From DASROJ01 sp035646975 (GTDB lineage: Bacteria > Acidobacteriota > Polarisedimenticolia > JACPZX01 > DASXTC01), in the NCBI GenBank assembly GCA_035646975.1, contig DASROJ010000272.1:1-9278 (forward strand): a stretch of 9,278 nucleotides of DNA, written 5' to 3'. Under the pieces are notes generated by a model that saw only the letters and a list, made by a program, of their open reading frames with translations, was not told the origin of the DNA and did not search any database. Made by a program: the position numbers and the translations under genes. Positions 1 through 7,450 of the stretch are shown here, piece after piece (position 1 is the first letter of the stretch; each line of letters starts with the position of its first letter).

Positions 1-895
1 CGCCGGCATTGTAAATCGCAATCTCCCGCCCGGCGCCCCGGCCCCCTTCGAGGACCGCGAGCGCGCGCGAGGCGTTCTGCTCGGGTGAGCCGCCACGCAG
101 CGCGGCCAGCCTCCATCGTTTCAGTCCCACGTCCTCCGGCACCAGGCTGAGCCGGCGGATCCGTCCCTCGTTCAGCTCGAACACAGTGGTGGAGCCGGTC
201 ACCGTGATCTCGTCCATCCCGTCGTTGCCGTGCACCAGCATGGCGCGCCGCGCCCCGAGCGTCCGCAGCACCTCCGCCATGATCCGGAGTCGTGACGGGT
301 CATAGACGCCGATAAGCTGGCGCCGGGCGCCCGCCGGATTGCACAAGGGTCCCAGCAGGTTGAAGATGGTGCGCATCCCCAGCGAACGTCGAGCTCCCGC
401 GGCATGGCGGAGCGCCGGATGGAAGCGGGGCGCGAAAAGAAACGCCAGTCCCGTCCGGTCGAGGCACTCCTTCACACGGGCGGGCGCGAGATCGATCGGG
501 ATCCCCAGAGACTCGAGCAGGTCCGCGCTGCCGCAACGGCTCGATACCGAACGGTTCCCGTGCTTGGCGATGGGCAGGCCGGCCCCGGCCGCGACGAACG
601 CCGCCAGCGTGGACACGTTGATCGTCCCGAGCGAGTCGCCACCCGTTCCACAGGTGTCCACGAGGCGCGTCCCCGCGCTGCGTTCCGGCGAGATGCGTCC
701 CGCGCGCCGGCGAAGCGTCAGCGCGCACCCCGTGATCTCCTCGGCGGTCTCGCCTTTCATGCGAAGGGCGACGGCGAACGCGGAGATCTGCGCGTCGTCG
801 GCCGCGCCCTCCATGATGATCTCCATGGCGGCGGAGGCTTCCCGGCGGCTCATGTTCGATCCCGCGGTGAGCTTTTTCAGGAATGGCTTGAGCAT
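1..895 (-). CDS. trpD: Anthranilate phosphoribosyltransferase, 3' end cut by window edge
   Basis: TrpD transfers a phosphoribosyl group from PRPP to anthranilate, the second step of tryptophan synthesis from chorismate, in the cytoplasm. Reading from ATG 895 gives 298 codons before the window ends; the family is usually about 340 residues, so the C-terminus is missing. Visible family motifs are the PRPP-binding CGTGGD at residues 82-87, KHGNRSVSS at about 111-119 and the FNLLGPLCNPA block at about 178-188. The N-terminal helical region (MLKPFLKKLTAG onward) is also typical. The gene starts 10 nt after the trpG stop, with a modest AGGGA ribosome site just upstream, so it is the third gene of a trpE-trpG-trpD operon. 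An ATG overlapping the trpG stop (909) is out of frame and was not used. No lesions are seen. Identity is certain from the motifs; only the truncation limits the call. Confidence 0.96.
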   Translation of the reverse strand, partial: MLKPFLKKLTAGSNMSRREASAAMEIIMEGAADDAQISAFAVALRMKGETAEEITGCALTLRRRAGRISPERSAGTRLVDTCGTGGDSLGTINVSTLAAFVAAGAGLPIAKHGNRSVSSRCGSADLLESLGIPIDLAPARVKECLDRTGLAFLFAPRFHPALRHAAGARRSLGMRTIFNLLGPLCNPAGARRQLIGVYDPSRLRIMAEVLRTLGARRAMLVHGNDGMDEITVTGSTTVFELNEGRIRRLSLVPEDVGLKRWRLAALRGGSPEQNASRALAVLEGGRGAGREIAIYNAG

Positions 896-905
896 CGCTT
901 CCCTG

Positions 906-1505
906 TCATGACGGTATCGACCTGAGGAAATTCTCCAGCAGCTTCCTGCCCTGCGCCGTCAGGATCGACTCGGGGTGGAACTGGACCCCCTCCAGGGCCA
1001 CCCGCGGATAATCCCGGTGCCGCAGACCCATCACCACTTCTTCATCGCCATCGCGCGTGGTCGCCGACACCAGGAGCCGGTCGGGCACGCTGGAGCGATC
1101 CACCACCAGCGAATGGTAGCGCGTCGCCTCGAACGGGTCGCTCAGCCCCGCGAACACGCCGAGCCCATCATGATGGATCATCGACGTCTTGCCGTGCATC
1201 AACCGGTTGGCGCGCACCACCTTTCCGCCGAACAGCTGGCCGATCGCCTGGTGGCCCAGGCAGACACCCAGAAGTGGCAGCCGTCCCGCCGCTTTCTCGA
1301 TCAGCGACAGGGTAATGCCGGCCGACTCGGGCCGGCCGGGACCGGGCGATATCAGGATTCCGTCGACCTCCGGGCGCATCGCTTCGGCCACCTCCACCTG
1401 ATCGTTGCGCCGCACGTCGACCCGGGCGCCGAGCTCCAGCAGGTATTGCACCAGGTTGTACGTGAACGAGTCGTAGTTGTCGAGCACGAGGATCAAGGCG
1501 CCCAT
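906..1505 (-). CDS. trpG: Anthranilate synthase component II (glutamine amidotransferase)
   Basis: TrpG hydrolyses glutamine and passes ammonia to TrpE for anthranilate synthesis. The protein is 199 residues, the usual length for a stand-alone class I amidotransferase subunit. It begins with the classic ILVLDNYDSFTYNLVQ segment. It has the PGPGRPESAG oxyanion region (about 54-63), the nucleophile Cys82 in GVCLGHQ, and the catalytic His177 and Glu179 in VQFHPES. The start is the ATG at 1505, with AAGGAG (1513-1518 on the minus strand) 7 nt upstream. A longer open frame runs further upstream but only overlaps trpE in another frame and has no amidotransferase homology. The gene overlaps the 3' end of trpE by 13 nt, which implies translational coupling and balanced subunit production. 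In some bacteria such a subunit also serves PabB; no pabB is seen here, and the trpE/trpD context favours tryptophan. Confidence 0.97.
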   Translation of the reverse strand: MGALILVLDNYDSFTYNLVQYLLELGARVDVRRNDQVEVAEAMRPEVDGILISPGPGRPESAGITLSLIEKAAGRLPLLGVCLGHQAIGQLFGGKVVRANRLMHGKTSMIHHDGLGVFAGLSDPFEATRYHSLVVDRSSVPDRLLVSATTRDGDEEVVMGLRHRDYPRVALEGVQFHPESILTAQGRKLLENFLRSIPS

Positions 1506-3004
1506 CGCCGGGCTCCTTCGATGGCGCAGAGCACCGCCCTGGCCTTGTTCACGGTCTCGGTGTACTCGCGCCCCGGATCCGAGTCGGCCACGATACCGGC
1601 GCCCGCCTGCACCCAGGCGGTGCGCCCGGACGCCACCATCGTCCGGATGACGATGCAGGAGTCGAGATTGCCCGAGTAGTCGATGTAGCAGACGGCGCCG
1701 GCATACGGGCCGCGCCGCGCCATCTCCAGCTCGTCGATGATCTCCATGGCGCGAAGCTTCGGGGCTCCCGACACGGTGCCGGCCGGGAAGACCGATTTCA
1801 ACGCGTCGAACGCGTCGCGGCCATCGGCCAGGGATCCGGTCACGCGGGAGACGAGGTGCATCACGTGCGAAAACTTCTGCACCTTCATGAACTCCGGTAC
1901 GTCGACGGCGCCCGGCGCGCAGACCCGGCCGAGGTCGTTGCGACCGAGGTCCACCAGCATCACGTGCTCGGCGCGTTCCTTGGCGTCGGCGACCAGCTCG
2001 GCCTCGAGCCTGGAGTCCTCCTCCGCGTCGCGTCCCCGTGGCCGGGTCCCCGCGATGGGATGGACCTCGACGTTCCTGCCTTCGACGCGAACGAGCATTT
2101 CGGGCGAGGCTCCAGCAAGCGCGGTTTCTCCGTCGCGCAGGAAGTACATGTATGGCGAAGGATTGATCCGTCGCAGCGCCCGGTAGACGGAGAACGGGTC
2201 GGTGTCGAGCCGGCGGCGGAATCGCCGGGACAGGACGACCTGGTAGATATCCCCCGCCCGGATGTGCTCCTGGGCGGTGCGCACCAACGCGAACCACTTC
2301 TTCCGTGTCAGGCTGGATCGGGTGGACACCGCCCCGCCGACTGAACCACCGCGTCGGCCACGCGCGACGGAAGAGGGCCGGGGGAGCCGCCGCGCCAGAT
2401 CGGAGGCGAGCCGGTCGAGCCGCGCCAGCGCGGCAGCGTGCTGCTTTTTCAGAGAGGACCCGTCACGTTGCGTCATGATCGATGTCATCAGCAGGAGACT
2501 CTGCCTCAGGTGGTCGAAGGCGAGTATCGTATCGTGGAAGCCGAACCATGCGTCCGGCAGCACGGGACCGCCAGGGTGGTCGCTTCGCCCGACTGCCGGG
2601 AGATCCTCGAAGATGCGCACCGCATCGTATCCGATGTAGCCGACGGCGCCCCCGGTGAACCGGGGCAGATCGGGGTCGGGCACCGGATGCATCTCATGGA
2701 AGAGTGCGCGCAGGCGCTCGAGGAATTCTCCCGCGCCACGGCTGCTGCGGCGGCCGATCCGCTCCTCCAGCATCCTGCCGCGCACCGTCAGCACGCGGTA
2801 GGGATCCCTGCCGAGAAACGAGTAGCGCGCGATCCTCTCGCCGCCTTCCACCGACTCGAGCAGAAAGCAACGCCGCGATTTCTTCGATGCCGCGAGAAAC
2901 GCCATGACCGGTGTCAGGCAGTCGGCGGGTATCTCGCGGCAGATCGGGATCACGTTTCCCCGCCCGGAGAGCGCCCTGACGCGGGCGAAGCTGGTCCGGT
3001 CCAA
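1493..3004 (-). CDS. trpE: Anthranilate synthase component I
   Basis: TrpE converts chorismate and ammonia (from TrpG) to anthranilate and pyruvate. The 503-residue protein matches the family length and architecture. The N-terminal domain has LLESVEGGERIARYSFLG at about 48-65, where LLES is the tryptophan-binding feedback motif. The chorismate-binding domain begins at about 235, with NPSPYMYFL at 281-289 (a second feedback-site element), HPIAGTRPRG at 315-324, the EHVMLVDLGRNDLGRV block at 346-361 and PAGTVSGAPK at 407-416. Retention of both feedback motifs suggests inhibition by tryptophan. A stretch at about 205-235 rich in Arg, Ser and Gly looks like an interdomain linker. The start is TTG at 3004: GGAG lies 6 nt upstream, and the N-terminus aligns with the usual TrpE beginning (GNVIPICREIPADCLTPV). 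The codon directly follows the stop of the lipoprotein gene. A PabB or isochorismate synthase is unlikely given these motifs and the trpG/trpD neighbours. Confidence 0.96.
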   Translation of the reverse strand: MDRTSFARVRALSGRGNVIPICREIPADCLTPVMAFLAASKKSRRCFLLESVEGGERIARYSFLGRDPYRVLTVRGRMLEERIGRRSSRGAGEFLERLRALFHEMHPVPDPDLPRFTGGAVGYIGYDAVRIFEDLPAVGRSDHPGGPVLPDAWFGFHDTILAFDHLRQSLLLMTSIMTQRDGSSLKKQHAAALARLDRLASDLARRLPRPSSVARGRRGGSVGGAVSTRSSLTRKKWFALVRTAQEHIRAGDIYQVVLSRRFRRRLDTDPFSVYRALRRINPSPYMYFLRDGETALAGASPEMLVRVEGRNVEVHPIAGTRPRGRDAEEDSRLEAELVADAKERAEHVMLVDLGRNDLGRVCAPGAVDVPEFMKVQKFSHVMHLVSRVTGSLADGRDAFDALKSVFPAGTVSGAPKLRAMEIIDELEMARRGPYAGAVCYIDYSGNLDSCIVIRTMVASGRTAWVQAGAGIVADSDPGREYTETVNKARAVLCAIEGARRWAP

Positions 3005-3628
3005 TCACTTCTCCGGCACGGTGAACACCACGAAGAGCGGCTGCTCGAGCCCCTTGGAGTTCACGTGCAGCTCGAACCGCTTGCCCAGCAGCGCCCCTTC
3101 CGGACGCGGGAAGTAGAGGGTGTCCAGCATGTACATGAACTGGTGCAGCTCTGCGTGCTCGATGATGACATTCACGTTGGGGAAGAAATTCGTCTCCAGC
3201 GGCGTGAACGCCGTCAGCTTGCTCAGCAGGTGCTCGAGGTCCATCAGCTTTCTGTCATATTCCTGTTTTCCCTGACGCCGCACCTCGTCGATGCTCGCCA
3301 GACCATAACGAGCCCCGCTGACCGGCTCGACCAGGGTGAACGACTCCCTGTCGATGTTCAGCGGCGTCTTGGACTTGTTGACCAGAAGGACGGCCAGCGG
3401 GATGAACGGGTCCTTGTCGTGAAACCGGGTCGCATTGACGCCCACTGTCATGAGGTAGAGCTTGCCTTCCTCCTTGAAGATGAAGGTCGCCAGCTTGGGG
3501 CTGTCGGTGCTCGAAGCGTAGGGAATCCCCGGATCAGGTGTCTCTCGATTGCGCCGGCATCCAGCACCGGGGGCGACGAGTCCCAGGACCGCCGCGATGA
3601 GCAAGAGCCGTTTGCAGGTGAGACGCAT
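3005..3628 (-). CDS. Putative small lipoprotein of unknown function
   Basis: The protein is 207 residues and I do not recognise its family. It starts with a typical export signal: a basic n-region (MRLTCKR), a hydrophobic core (LLLIAAVLGLVA) and a Cys at residue 24 in PGAGC, followed by charged residues. This resembles a lipobox, but position -3 is Gly rather than Leu/Val, so lipidation is probable rather than certain. The mature part has alternating hydrophobic strands (for example PLAVLLVNKSKTPLNI at about 77-92 and FELHVNSK at about 185-192) that suggest a beta-sandwich domain, with a charged probable helix at about 113-140. A conserved-looking LDTLYFPRPEG lies at about 168-178. ATG 3628 has a strong GGAGG 6 nt upstream (3635-3639). 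The gene lies 89 bp downstream of the desulfurase, and its stop abuts trpE, so it is probably co-transcribed with the trp genes. No catalytic motif is visible; the predicted location is the periplasm or outer membrane. Confidence 0.8.
   Translation of the reverse strand: MRLTCKRLLLIAAVLGLVAPGAGCRRNRETPDPGIPYASSTDSPKLATFIFKEEGKLYLMTVGVNATRFHDKDPFIPLAVLLVNKSKTPLNIDRESFTLVEPVSGARYGLASIDEVRRQGKQEYDRKLMDLEHLLSKLTAFTPLETNFFPNVNVIIEHAELHQFMYMLDTLYFPRPEGALLGKRFELHVNSKGLEQPLFVVFTVPEK
3011..3014 (-). promoter_or_regulatory. Ribosome binding site for trpE (supports TTG start)
   Basis: The minus strand reads GGAG, six bases, then TTG. The site lies inside the last codons of the upstream lipoprotein gene, whose TGA stop (3005-3007) touches the TTG. 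This decides the unusual trpE start and suggests coupling, with ribosomes finishing the upstream gene restarting on trpE. Confidence 0.6.
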
Positions 3629-3634
3629 GGTCAG

Positions 3635-3639
3635 CCTCC
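3635..3639 (-). promoter_or_regulatory. Ribosome binding site of the lipoprotein gene
   Basis: The minus strand reads GGAGG, six bases, then ATG 3628. This is the strongest Shine-Dalgarno match in the window. It fixes the start so that the hydrophobic export signal is at the N-terminus, and rules out the much longer upstream open reading in the same frame. Confidence 0.6.
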
Positions 3640-3717
3640 AGAAGAGGGTCGGTGCCGGTGCTACCCGGATATTACGACAAATGGGATGCCGCCGCCGATC
3701 GGAGGGCCGAACGCCGG

Positions 3718-4863
3718 TTATGCGGCGATTTCCTGCAGGGCTGTCGTGAGCAGGTCGATCTCTTCCGGTGTCGTGAATGGCCCGGGGCTCACCCGCACCG
3801 TTCCTTCCGGAAACGTTTCCAGCGCGCGGTGAACGCCGGGAGCGCAGTGCAGGCCGGTGCGAACTGCGATGCCGAACGAGGTGTCGAGGATCGCCCCGAT
3901 CTCGCTCGACGGGCGGCCTTCCAGGTTCAGCGAGACCACGCCGGTGCGCGTCCCGCCCGCCGAAGGTCTCGGGCCGTAAAGGACGAAACGCGGGTCGGCC
4001 TCGAGACTCTCCCAGAGTCGAAGGGCAAGAGCCGACTCGTGGTCCGCGATCGCCTCCACTCCGCGCTGCGTCACGTAGCCCACTGCCTCGCACAGCCCGG
4101 CGATGCCGAGCGTGTTCGGTGTGCCCGCTTCGAGTCGATGCGGGTAATCCAGGGGCTGCATCGGGTCGGCGGAATCGCCCCCGGTTCCTCCTTCGCGCCA
4201 TGGCCGCAGCGTCACCCGCTCGCCGACGTACAGCCCGCCCGTGCCGGCCGGCCCGAGCAGGCTCTTGTGTCCGGTGAACGCCAGCAGATCGATCCGGTCG
4301 GCCTCCACGTCGATCGGGAGCAATCCGGCGCTTTGCGCCGCATCCACCGCGAACAGGCATTCCCGCTGCCTGACAAGCTGACCGATCTCGCGAATCGGCT
4401 GGACATTGCCGAGCACGTTGCCGGCGTGAGCGATCGCGACCAGACGGGTCCTGGAAGTCAGCGCGCGCTCGATGTCACCCGGGTCGACGACGCCGTCGCG
4501 GCCCGCCGGAACCCGTGTCACGCGCAGGGTCCCTTCCGACTCCATCCGGTTGAGCGGCCGCGCCACGGAGTTGTGCTCCATCACGGTGGTGACCACGTGG
4601 TCATCCTTCTGAAGCAGCCCCTTGAATGCCATGTTGAGCGCATCGGTGGCGTTGAGGGTGAAAACCAGCCGCCGGGGATCCCGCCCGCCGAACAGCGTGG
4701 CGATCTGTCGCCGGGTTCGGTCGATTTCCGCTTCGGCCTCCACCGCCATCCTGTGACCCGCGCGGCCGGGGTTCGCGCCGACCTCGCGGGCGAACCGATC
4801 CATCCTGGCGTAGACCTGCGCCGGTTTTGGATGCGAGGTGGCCGCGTTGTCGAGGTAGATCAT
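3718..4863 (-). CDS. Cysteine desulfurase-like PLP enzyme (class-V aminotransferase fold)
   Basis: This is a 381-residue PLP-dependent enzyme of the NifS/SufS/selenocysteine lyase superfamily, predicted to take sulfur (or selenium) from cysteine (or selenocysteine). It opens with MIYLDNAATSHPKP. It shows EHNS with His97 over the cofactor ring, DAAQ with Asp174, the PLP-binding Lys200 in FTGHKSLLGPAG, and a late Cys340 in RTGLHCAP, where SufS-type enzymes carry the persulfide cysteine. The combination of GANPGRAGH (29-37), EHNSVARPL (96-104), GLHCAP and the FPEGTVRVSPGPFTT ending resembles the EF2568-like subfamily (TIGR01977) rather than IscS. That family has been noted near selD in genome comparisons, but its substrate is not established. 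ATG 4863 has GGGAG 9 nt upstream and lies 19 bp after the stop of the ThiF-like gene, so the two are probably co-transcribed and may act in sulfur activation. No lesion is visible. The general family is certain; the substrate is not. Confidence 0.9.
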   Translation of the reverse strand: MIYLDNAATSHPKPAQVYARMDRFAREVGANPGRAGHRMAVEAEAEIDRTRRQIATLFGGRDPRRLVFTLNATDALNMAFKGLLQKDDHVVTTVMEHNSVARPLNRMESEGTLRVTRVPAGRDGVVDPGDIERALTSRTRLVAIAHAGNVLGNVQPIREIGQLVRQRECLFAVDAAQSAGLLPIDVEADRIDLLAFTGHKSLLGPAGTGGLYVGERVTLRPWREGGTGGDSADPMQPLDYPHRLEAGTPNTLGIAGLCEAVGYVTQRGVEAIADHESALALRLWESLEADPRFVLYGPRPSAGGTRTGVVSLNLEGRPSSEIGAILDTSFGIAVRTGLHCAPGVHRALETFPEGTVRVSPGPFTTPEEIDLLTTALQEIAA

Positions 4864-4882
4864 CGCGTCGCGCTCCCGTGCC

Positions 4883-5920
4883 TCAGGCGCCGACGTAGCG
4901 GGCGTACACGCCCCGGGCGACAGCCGGATCCCTGGTGCCCGTGATGATGGCGCGTCCATCCGGAAAGACGGCCACCTGCAGATCGTCCACGTCGAACCTG
5001 ACCATGAAACGGGTCGACTTCACCGCGACAGAACCCGGCAGCCGCGACGCGAGATCCTCCAGGCTCAGAGCCGACCGGGCTTCGGGTGTCACCTGCACCG
5101 CGTTGCGTCCGCAGATGACCACGGAGCGCGACCCTCTGCCCGAAAGATAGCTGAACTCCATCCCGTCGCAGGCCTCGCAGCGCCGGCGGCCGCCGCTGCG
5201 CGGCACCTCGACGCGGGTCATGACCTGCGTCCACCCGTCCAGGCTGACCAGATCGCGACTCATCGCCTCCCGGTTGCCCGAAAGAAGCTTGAGCGCCTCG
5301 GTGGATTGCAGGCTCGAGATCATCGAGACGACGGGCCCGAGGATCCCCGCCGTGTCGCAGGTCGCCACGCTGCCCGGCGGCGGGGGCGATTCCATGACGC
5401 ACCGGAGGCAGGCCGTCTCTCCCGGCAGGATATTCATCGTCAGGCCGTAGCTGCCCAGGCAGGCCGCGTAGATCCAGGGAATGTCATGACGGATCGAGAC
5501 ATCGTTGATCAGGAACCTGGTTTCGAAGTTGTCCGTGCCGTCGAGGATCAGGGCGAAGCCGCGGACGAGATCCACGATGTTGTCGGGATTCACGTCCGAG
5601 ACGACGCTCTCGATCGCGATGGAGGAGTTGACGCGGGAAAGCTTCTCGGCCGCGGCCACGGCCTTGGGCTTCATCTCGCGCACGTCGTCTTCGTCGAACA
5701 GCAGCTGTCGCTGAAGGTTGCTCAGGTCGACGAAGTCCCGGTCGATGATCCGGAGCCGGCCGACGCCGGCCCGCGCCATCAGGGAGGCCGAGACGGACCC
5801 CAGCGCGCCGCAGCCAACCACGACGACGGAGGAGGCGGAGATGCGCTCCTGCCCTGCCTGTCCGATTGCGGCGTAGAGAATCTGGCGTGAGTAACGCTCG
5901 AACGAAACGGGTTCGGACAT
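4883..5920 (-). CDS. ThiF/MoeB/HesA-family E1-like adenylyltransferase
   Basis: This 345-residue protein belongs to the E1-like enzymes that adenylate the C-terminal Gly-Gly of a small ubiquitin-like sulfur carrier (ThiS, MoaD or similar) so that it can be thiocarboxylated. Motifs in order: the nucleotide-binding GCGALG (36-41), the RDFVDLSNLQRQ block with the conserved Arg-Gln (about 61-72), KPKA (84-87), LDGTDNFETR (126-135), a zinc pair Cys171/Cys174 (CLRC), the CDTAG motif with the candidate catalytic Cys188, and the second zinc pair Cys248/Cys251 (CEAC). Residues from about 255 to the end form a C-terminal extension ending in FPDGRAIITGTRDP and ARYVGA, as in several stand-alone MoeB/ThiF proteins; there is no rhodanese active-site loop. 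It starts 13 bp after aroDE, preceded by a perfect extended -10 box, and is followed after 19 bp by the desulfurase. No carrier protein gene is in the window, so thiamine versus molybdopterin or another pathway cannot be chosen. Confidence 0.92.
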   Translation of the reverse strand: MSEPVSFERYSRQILYAAIGQAGQERISASSVVVVGCGALGSVSASLMARAGVGRLRIIDRDFVDLSNLQRQLLFDEDDVREMKPKAVAAAEKLSRVNSSIAIESVVSDVNPDNIVDLVRGFALILDGTDNFETRFLINDVSIRHDIPWIYAACLGSYGLTMNILPGETACLRCVMESPPPPGSVATCDTAGILGPVVSMISSLQSTEALKLLSGNREAMSRDLVSLDGWTQVMTRVEVPRSGGRRRCEACDGMEFSYLSGRGSRSVVICGRNAVQVTPEARSALSLEDLASRLPGSVAVKSTRFMVRFDVDDLQVAVFPDGRAIITGTRDPAVARGVYARYVGA

Positions 5921-5927
5921 CGAATCG

Positions 5928-5936
5928 ATTATATCA
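5928..5936 (-). promoter_or_regulatory. Extended -10 promoter for the ThiF-like gene, probably leaderless
   Basis: On the minus strand TGA-TATAAT occurs immediately before the gene: a perfect TATAAT with the TGn extension, in otherwise GC-rich DNA. The TGn is the aroDE stop codon itself. Seven bases separate the box from ATG 5920, so transcription would begin at or next to the A of the start codon. No good Shine-Dalgarno sequence and no clear -35 box are present. Confidence 0.6.
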
Positions 5937-7433
5937 CCCGCTCCGCGGCGATCTGCCGAGCGACTGCCTGGCCGCTTCCCGCATGACGTCGACAGGCGCG
6001 GCGCGTCCGGTGAACAACGTGTATTGCTCGGCGGCCTGCCTCACCAGCATCTCCAGGCCGCCGAGCGTGGCGATGCCACGGGCCCCTGCCTTCTCGAGAA
6101 GCGTGGTGCTCTCGGGACTGTAAACGACGTCATAGACGAGACGCCCCTTGATCGCCGCGTCGGTGACCGGACTGCCCGGCCGGCTCGTGCCGACAGGAGT
6201 GCAGTTGATCAGCACGTCGTACTCTTCGCGCGACAGCCGGTTCAGCGGGACGAACCGCCCACCCACGGCGGCCGCTAGCGTCCGGCCCGGTGCCGCCGCC
6301 CTGCTGGCGACGACGATGGAAGCGCCGTCCATCGCGCAGGCGTGCGCCATCGCGCGCGCCGCCCCGCCGGCGCCGACGATCGCGATGGTGAGCCCTCCCG
6401 GCGAGAGCCGCTGCGATGCCAGCGCTCCGCGGAGGGCCGACAACCCCCCCGAGGCGTCCGTGTTGAACCCGATGAGCCTTTGTCCATCACAAACGATCGT
6501 GTTGACCGCCCCGATCCTGGCGGCCGTCGGTTCCACGACATCGAGGTGCTTCATGACCTTGATCTTCCATGGCGCGGTCACCGAGAGGCCCCGGATCCTC
6601 AGCCCGCGGGCCAGCGCACCCAGCCCGCGAAGGTCCTCCGGCCGGGGAATCTCGAGCGGCACGTAGCGGAAGTTGACGCCGTCGGCCTGGTAGGCGGCGT
6701 TGTGCATGACCGGTGAGAGCGTGTGTGCCAGTGGATGTCCGATGATCCCGGCAAATCGCGTTTCGTCGTCGATGTCCCCGATACGATAGACACCGATCAG
6801 ATCGGGCAGACTCAACTGCCCCGACGCCGCCGGCTGCCCGCTGCCCGACGAGGCATAGATGGCCCACGAGCCCCACTCGAGCGCCATCACCCGGCTGATG
6901 ACCCCGGGCGCTCCCATGCAGAAGCTGATCAGAGGCGGGCCGGAGCGACCGTGCCGCCCCAGGAGGTCGCGCACCTTGATCGCATCGGACGGCCGCTTCG
7001 CCGTGCCGACGATCTTGACGGCCTTGGCCGCCTTGACTCTCGACATGCGCCGATAAAGGGCGTCGGGATCGCGCGGCATACCACGCGTGTCGTGATGCGA
7101 GACGATCACCCCGATGCCCGGCGCGCTGCCCGGCAGGCTGGACAGGGCGCCCGCGGCGACGTCGGATTCGATGTCGATGTAGCTGGCGCCCGCGCGCGCC
7201 GCCTCCCACAGGATTTCGTGTCGCTTCGTCTCGCTGCCGGTGTACAGCCCGCCGTCGGCCTTGCGCCGGCAGGTCGCGATGATCGGCCGCGGCGCCCCTC
7301 CGAACAGCAGCCGGGGGTCGGCGCGCGGCACGGCGTCGAGCCGCACCTCGAGGGCGTCCGCCTTCTCGGGAGCCGAAAGAATCGCTCTTCGCATGGCAGC
7401 GACGTCCCGCTCGACGAGCGAAAGGATCATCAT
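5934..7433 (-). CDS. aroDE: Bifunctional 3-dehydroquinate dehydratase (type I) / shikimate dehydrogenase
   Basis: One 499-residue chain joins two consecutive shikimate-pathway enzymes. The N-terminal domain (about 1-215) is a type I dehydroquinase: LEVRLD at 28-33, the substrate-binding Arg56 region, catalytic His114 in VSHHD, the Schiff-base Lys140 in AVKIVG, GVISR ending at Arg181, and Gln206 in SGQL. The C-terminal domain (about 226-490) is an AroE-type NADPH dehydrogenase: TLSPVMHN at 238-245, VTAPWK with catalytic Lys290, GAVNT at 308-312, GFNTDASG with Asp326, the nucleotide-binding GAGGAARA (354-361), INCTPVGT at 409-416 and GLEMLVRQ ending at Gln466. All key residues of both domains are present, so both should be active. 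ATG 7433 was chosen over a GTG at 7451 because a TGGTAGACT extended -10 lies 8 nt before the ATG and would overlap the GTG. The gene is divergent from selD. Such fusions are known from plants, chlamydiae and some bacteria. Confidence 0.96.
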   Translation of the reverse strand: MMILSLVERDVAAMRRAILSAPEKADALEVRLDAVPRADPRLLFGGAPRPIIATCRRKADGGLYTGSETKRHEILWEAARAGASYIDIESDVAAGALSSLPGSAPGIGVIVSHHDTRGMPRDPDALYRRMSRVKAAKAVKIVGTAKRPSDAIKVRDLLGRHGRSGPPLISFCMGAPGVISRVMALEWGSWAIYASSGSGQPAASGQLSLPDLIGVYRIGDIDDETRFAGIIGHPLAHTLSPVMHNAAYQADGVNFRYVPLEIPRPEDLRGLGALARGLRIRGLSVTAPWKIKVMKHLDVVEPTAARIGAVNTIVCDGQRLIGFNTDASGGLSALRGALASQRLSPGGLTIAIVGAGGAARAMAHACAMDGASIVVASRAAAPGRTLAAAVGGRFVPLNRLSREEYDVLINCTPVGTSRPGSPVTDAAIKGRLVYDVVYSPESTTLLEKAGARGIATLGGLEMLVRQAAEQYTLFTGRAAPVDVMREAARQSLGRSPRSG

Positions 7434-7441
7434 GGCGCGAG

Positions 7442-7450
7442 AGTCTACCA
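7442..7450 (-). promoter_or_regulatory. Extended -10 promoter for aroDE, probably leaderless
   Basis: The minus strand reads TGG-TAGACT, then eight bases, then ATG 7433. It matches the TGnTAnAnT pattern and spacing seen before the ThiF-like gene and ispG. No Shine-Dalgarno sequence precedes the ATG. The motif is also one arm of an 8-bp inverted repeat. Confidence 0.45.

Noticed and set aside
1506..2297. Long upstream extension of the trpG open frame inside trpE
   Set aside because: The extension has no amidotransferase homology and overlaps trpE in another frame; the ATG at 1505 has a good ribosome site and the canonical N-terminus.
3629..3717. Possible terminator or promoter between the desulfurase and the lipoprotein gene
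   Set aside because: A CCGATCGG palindrome and a TAATAT-like box are visible, but there is no stem with a T-run and no convincing -35, so neither is supported.
2438..4944. Long plus-strand open frames (464 and 430 codons) opposite trpE, the lipoprotein and the desulfurase
   Set aside because: They are antisense to conserved genes with intact motifs, show no family features, and have compositions typical of shadow frames in GC-rich DNA.
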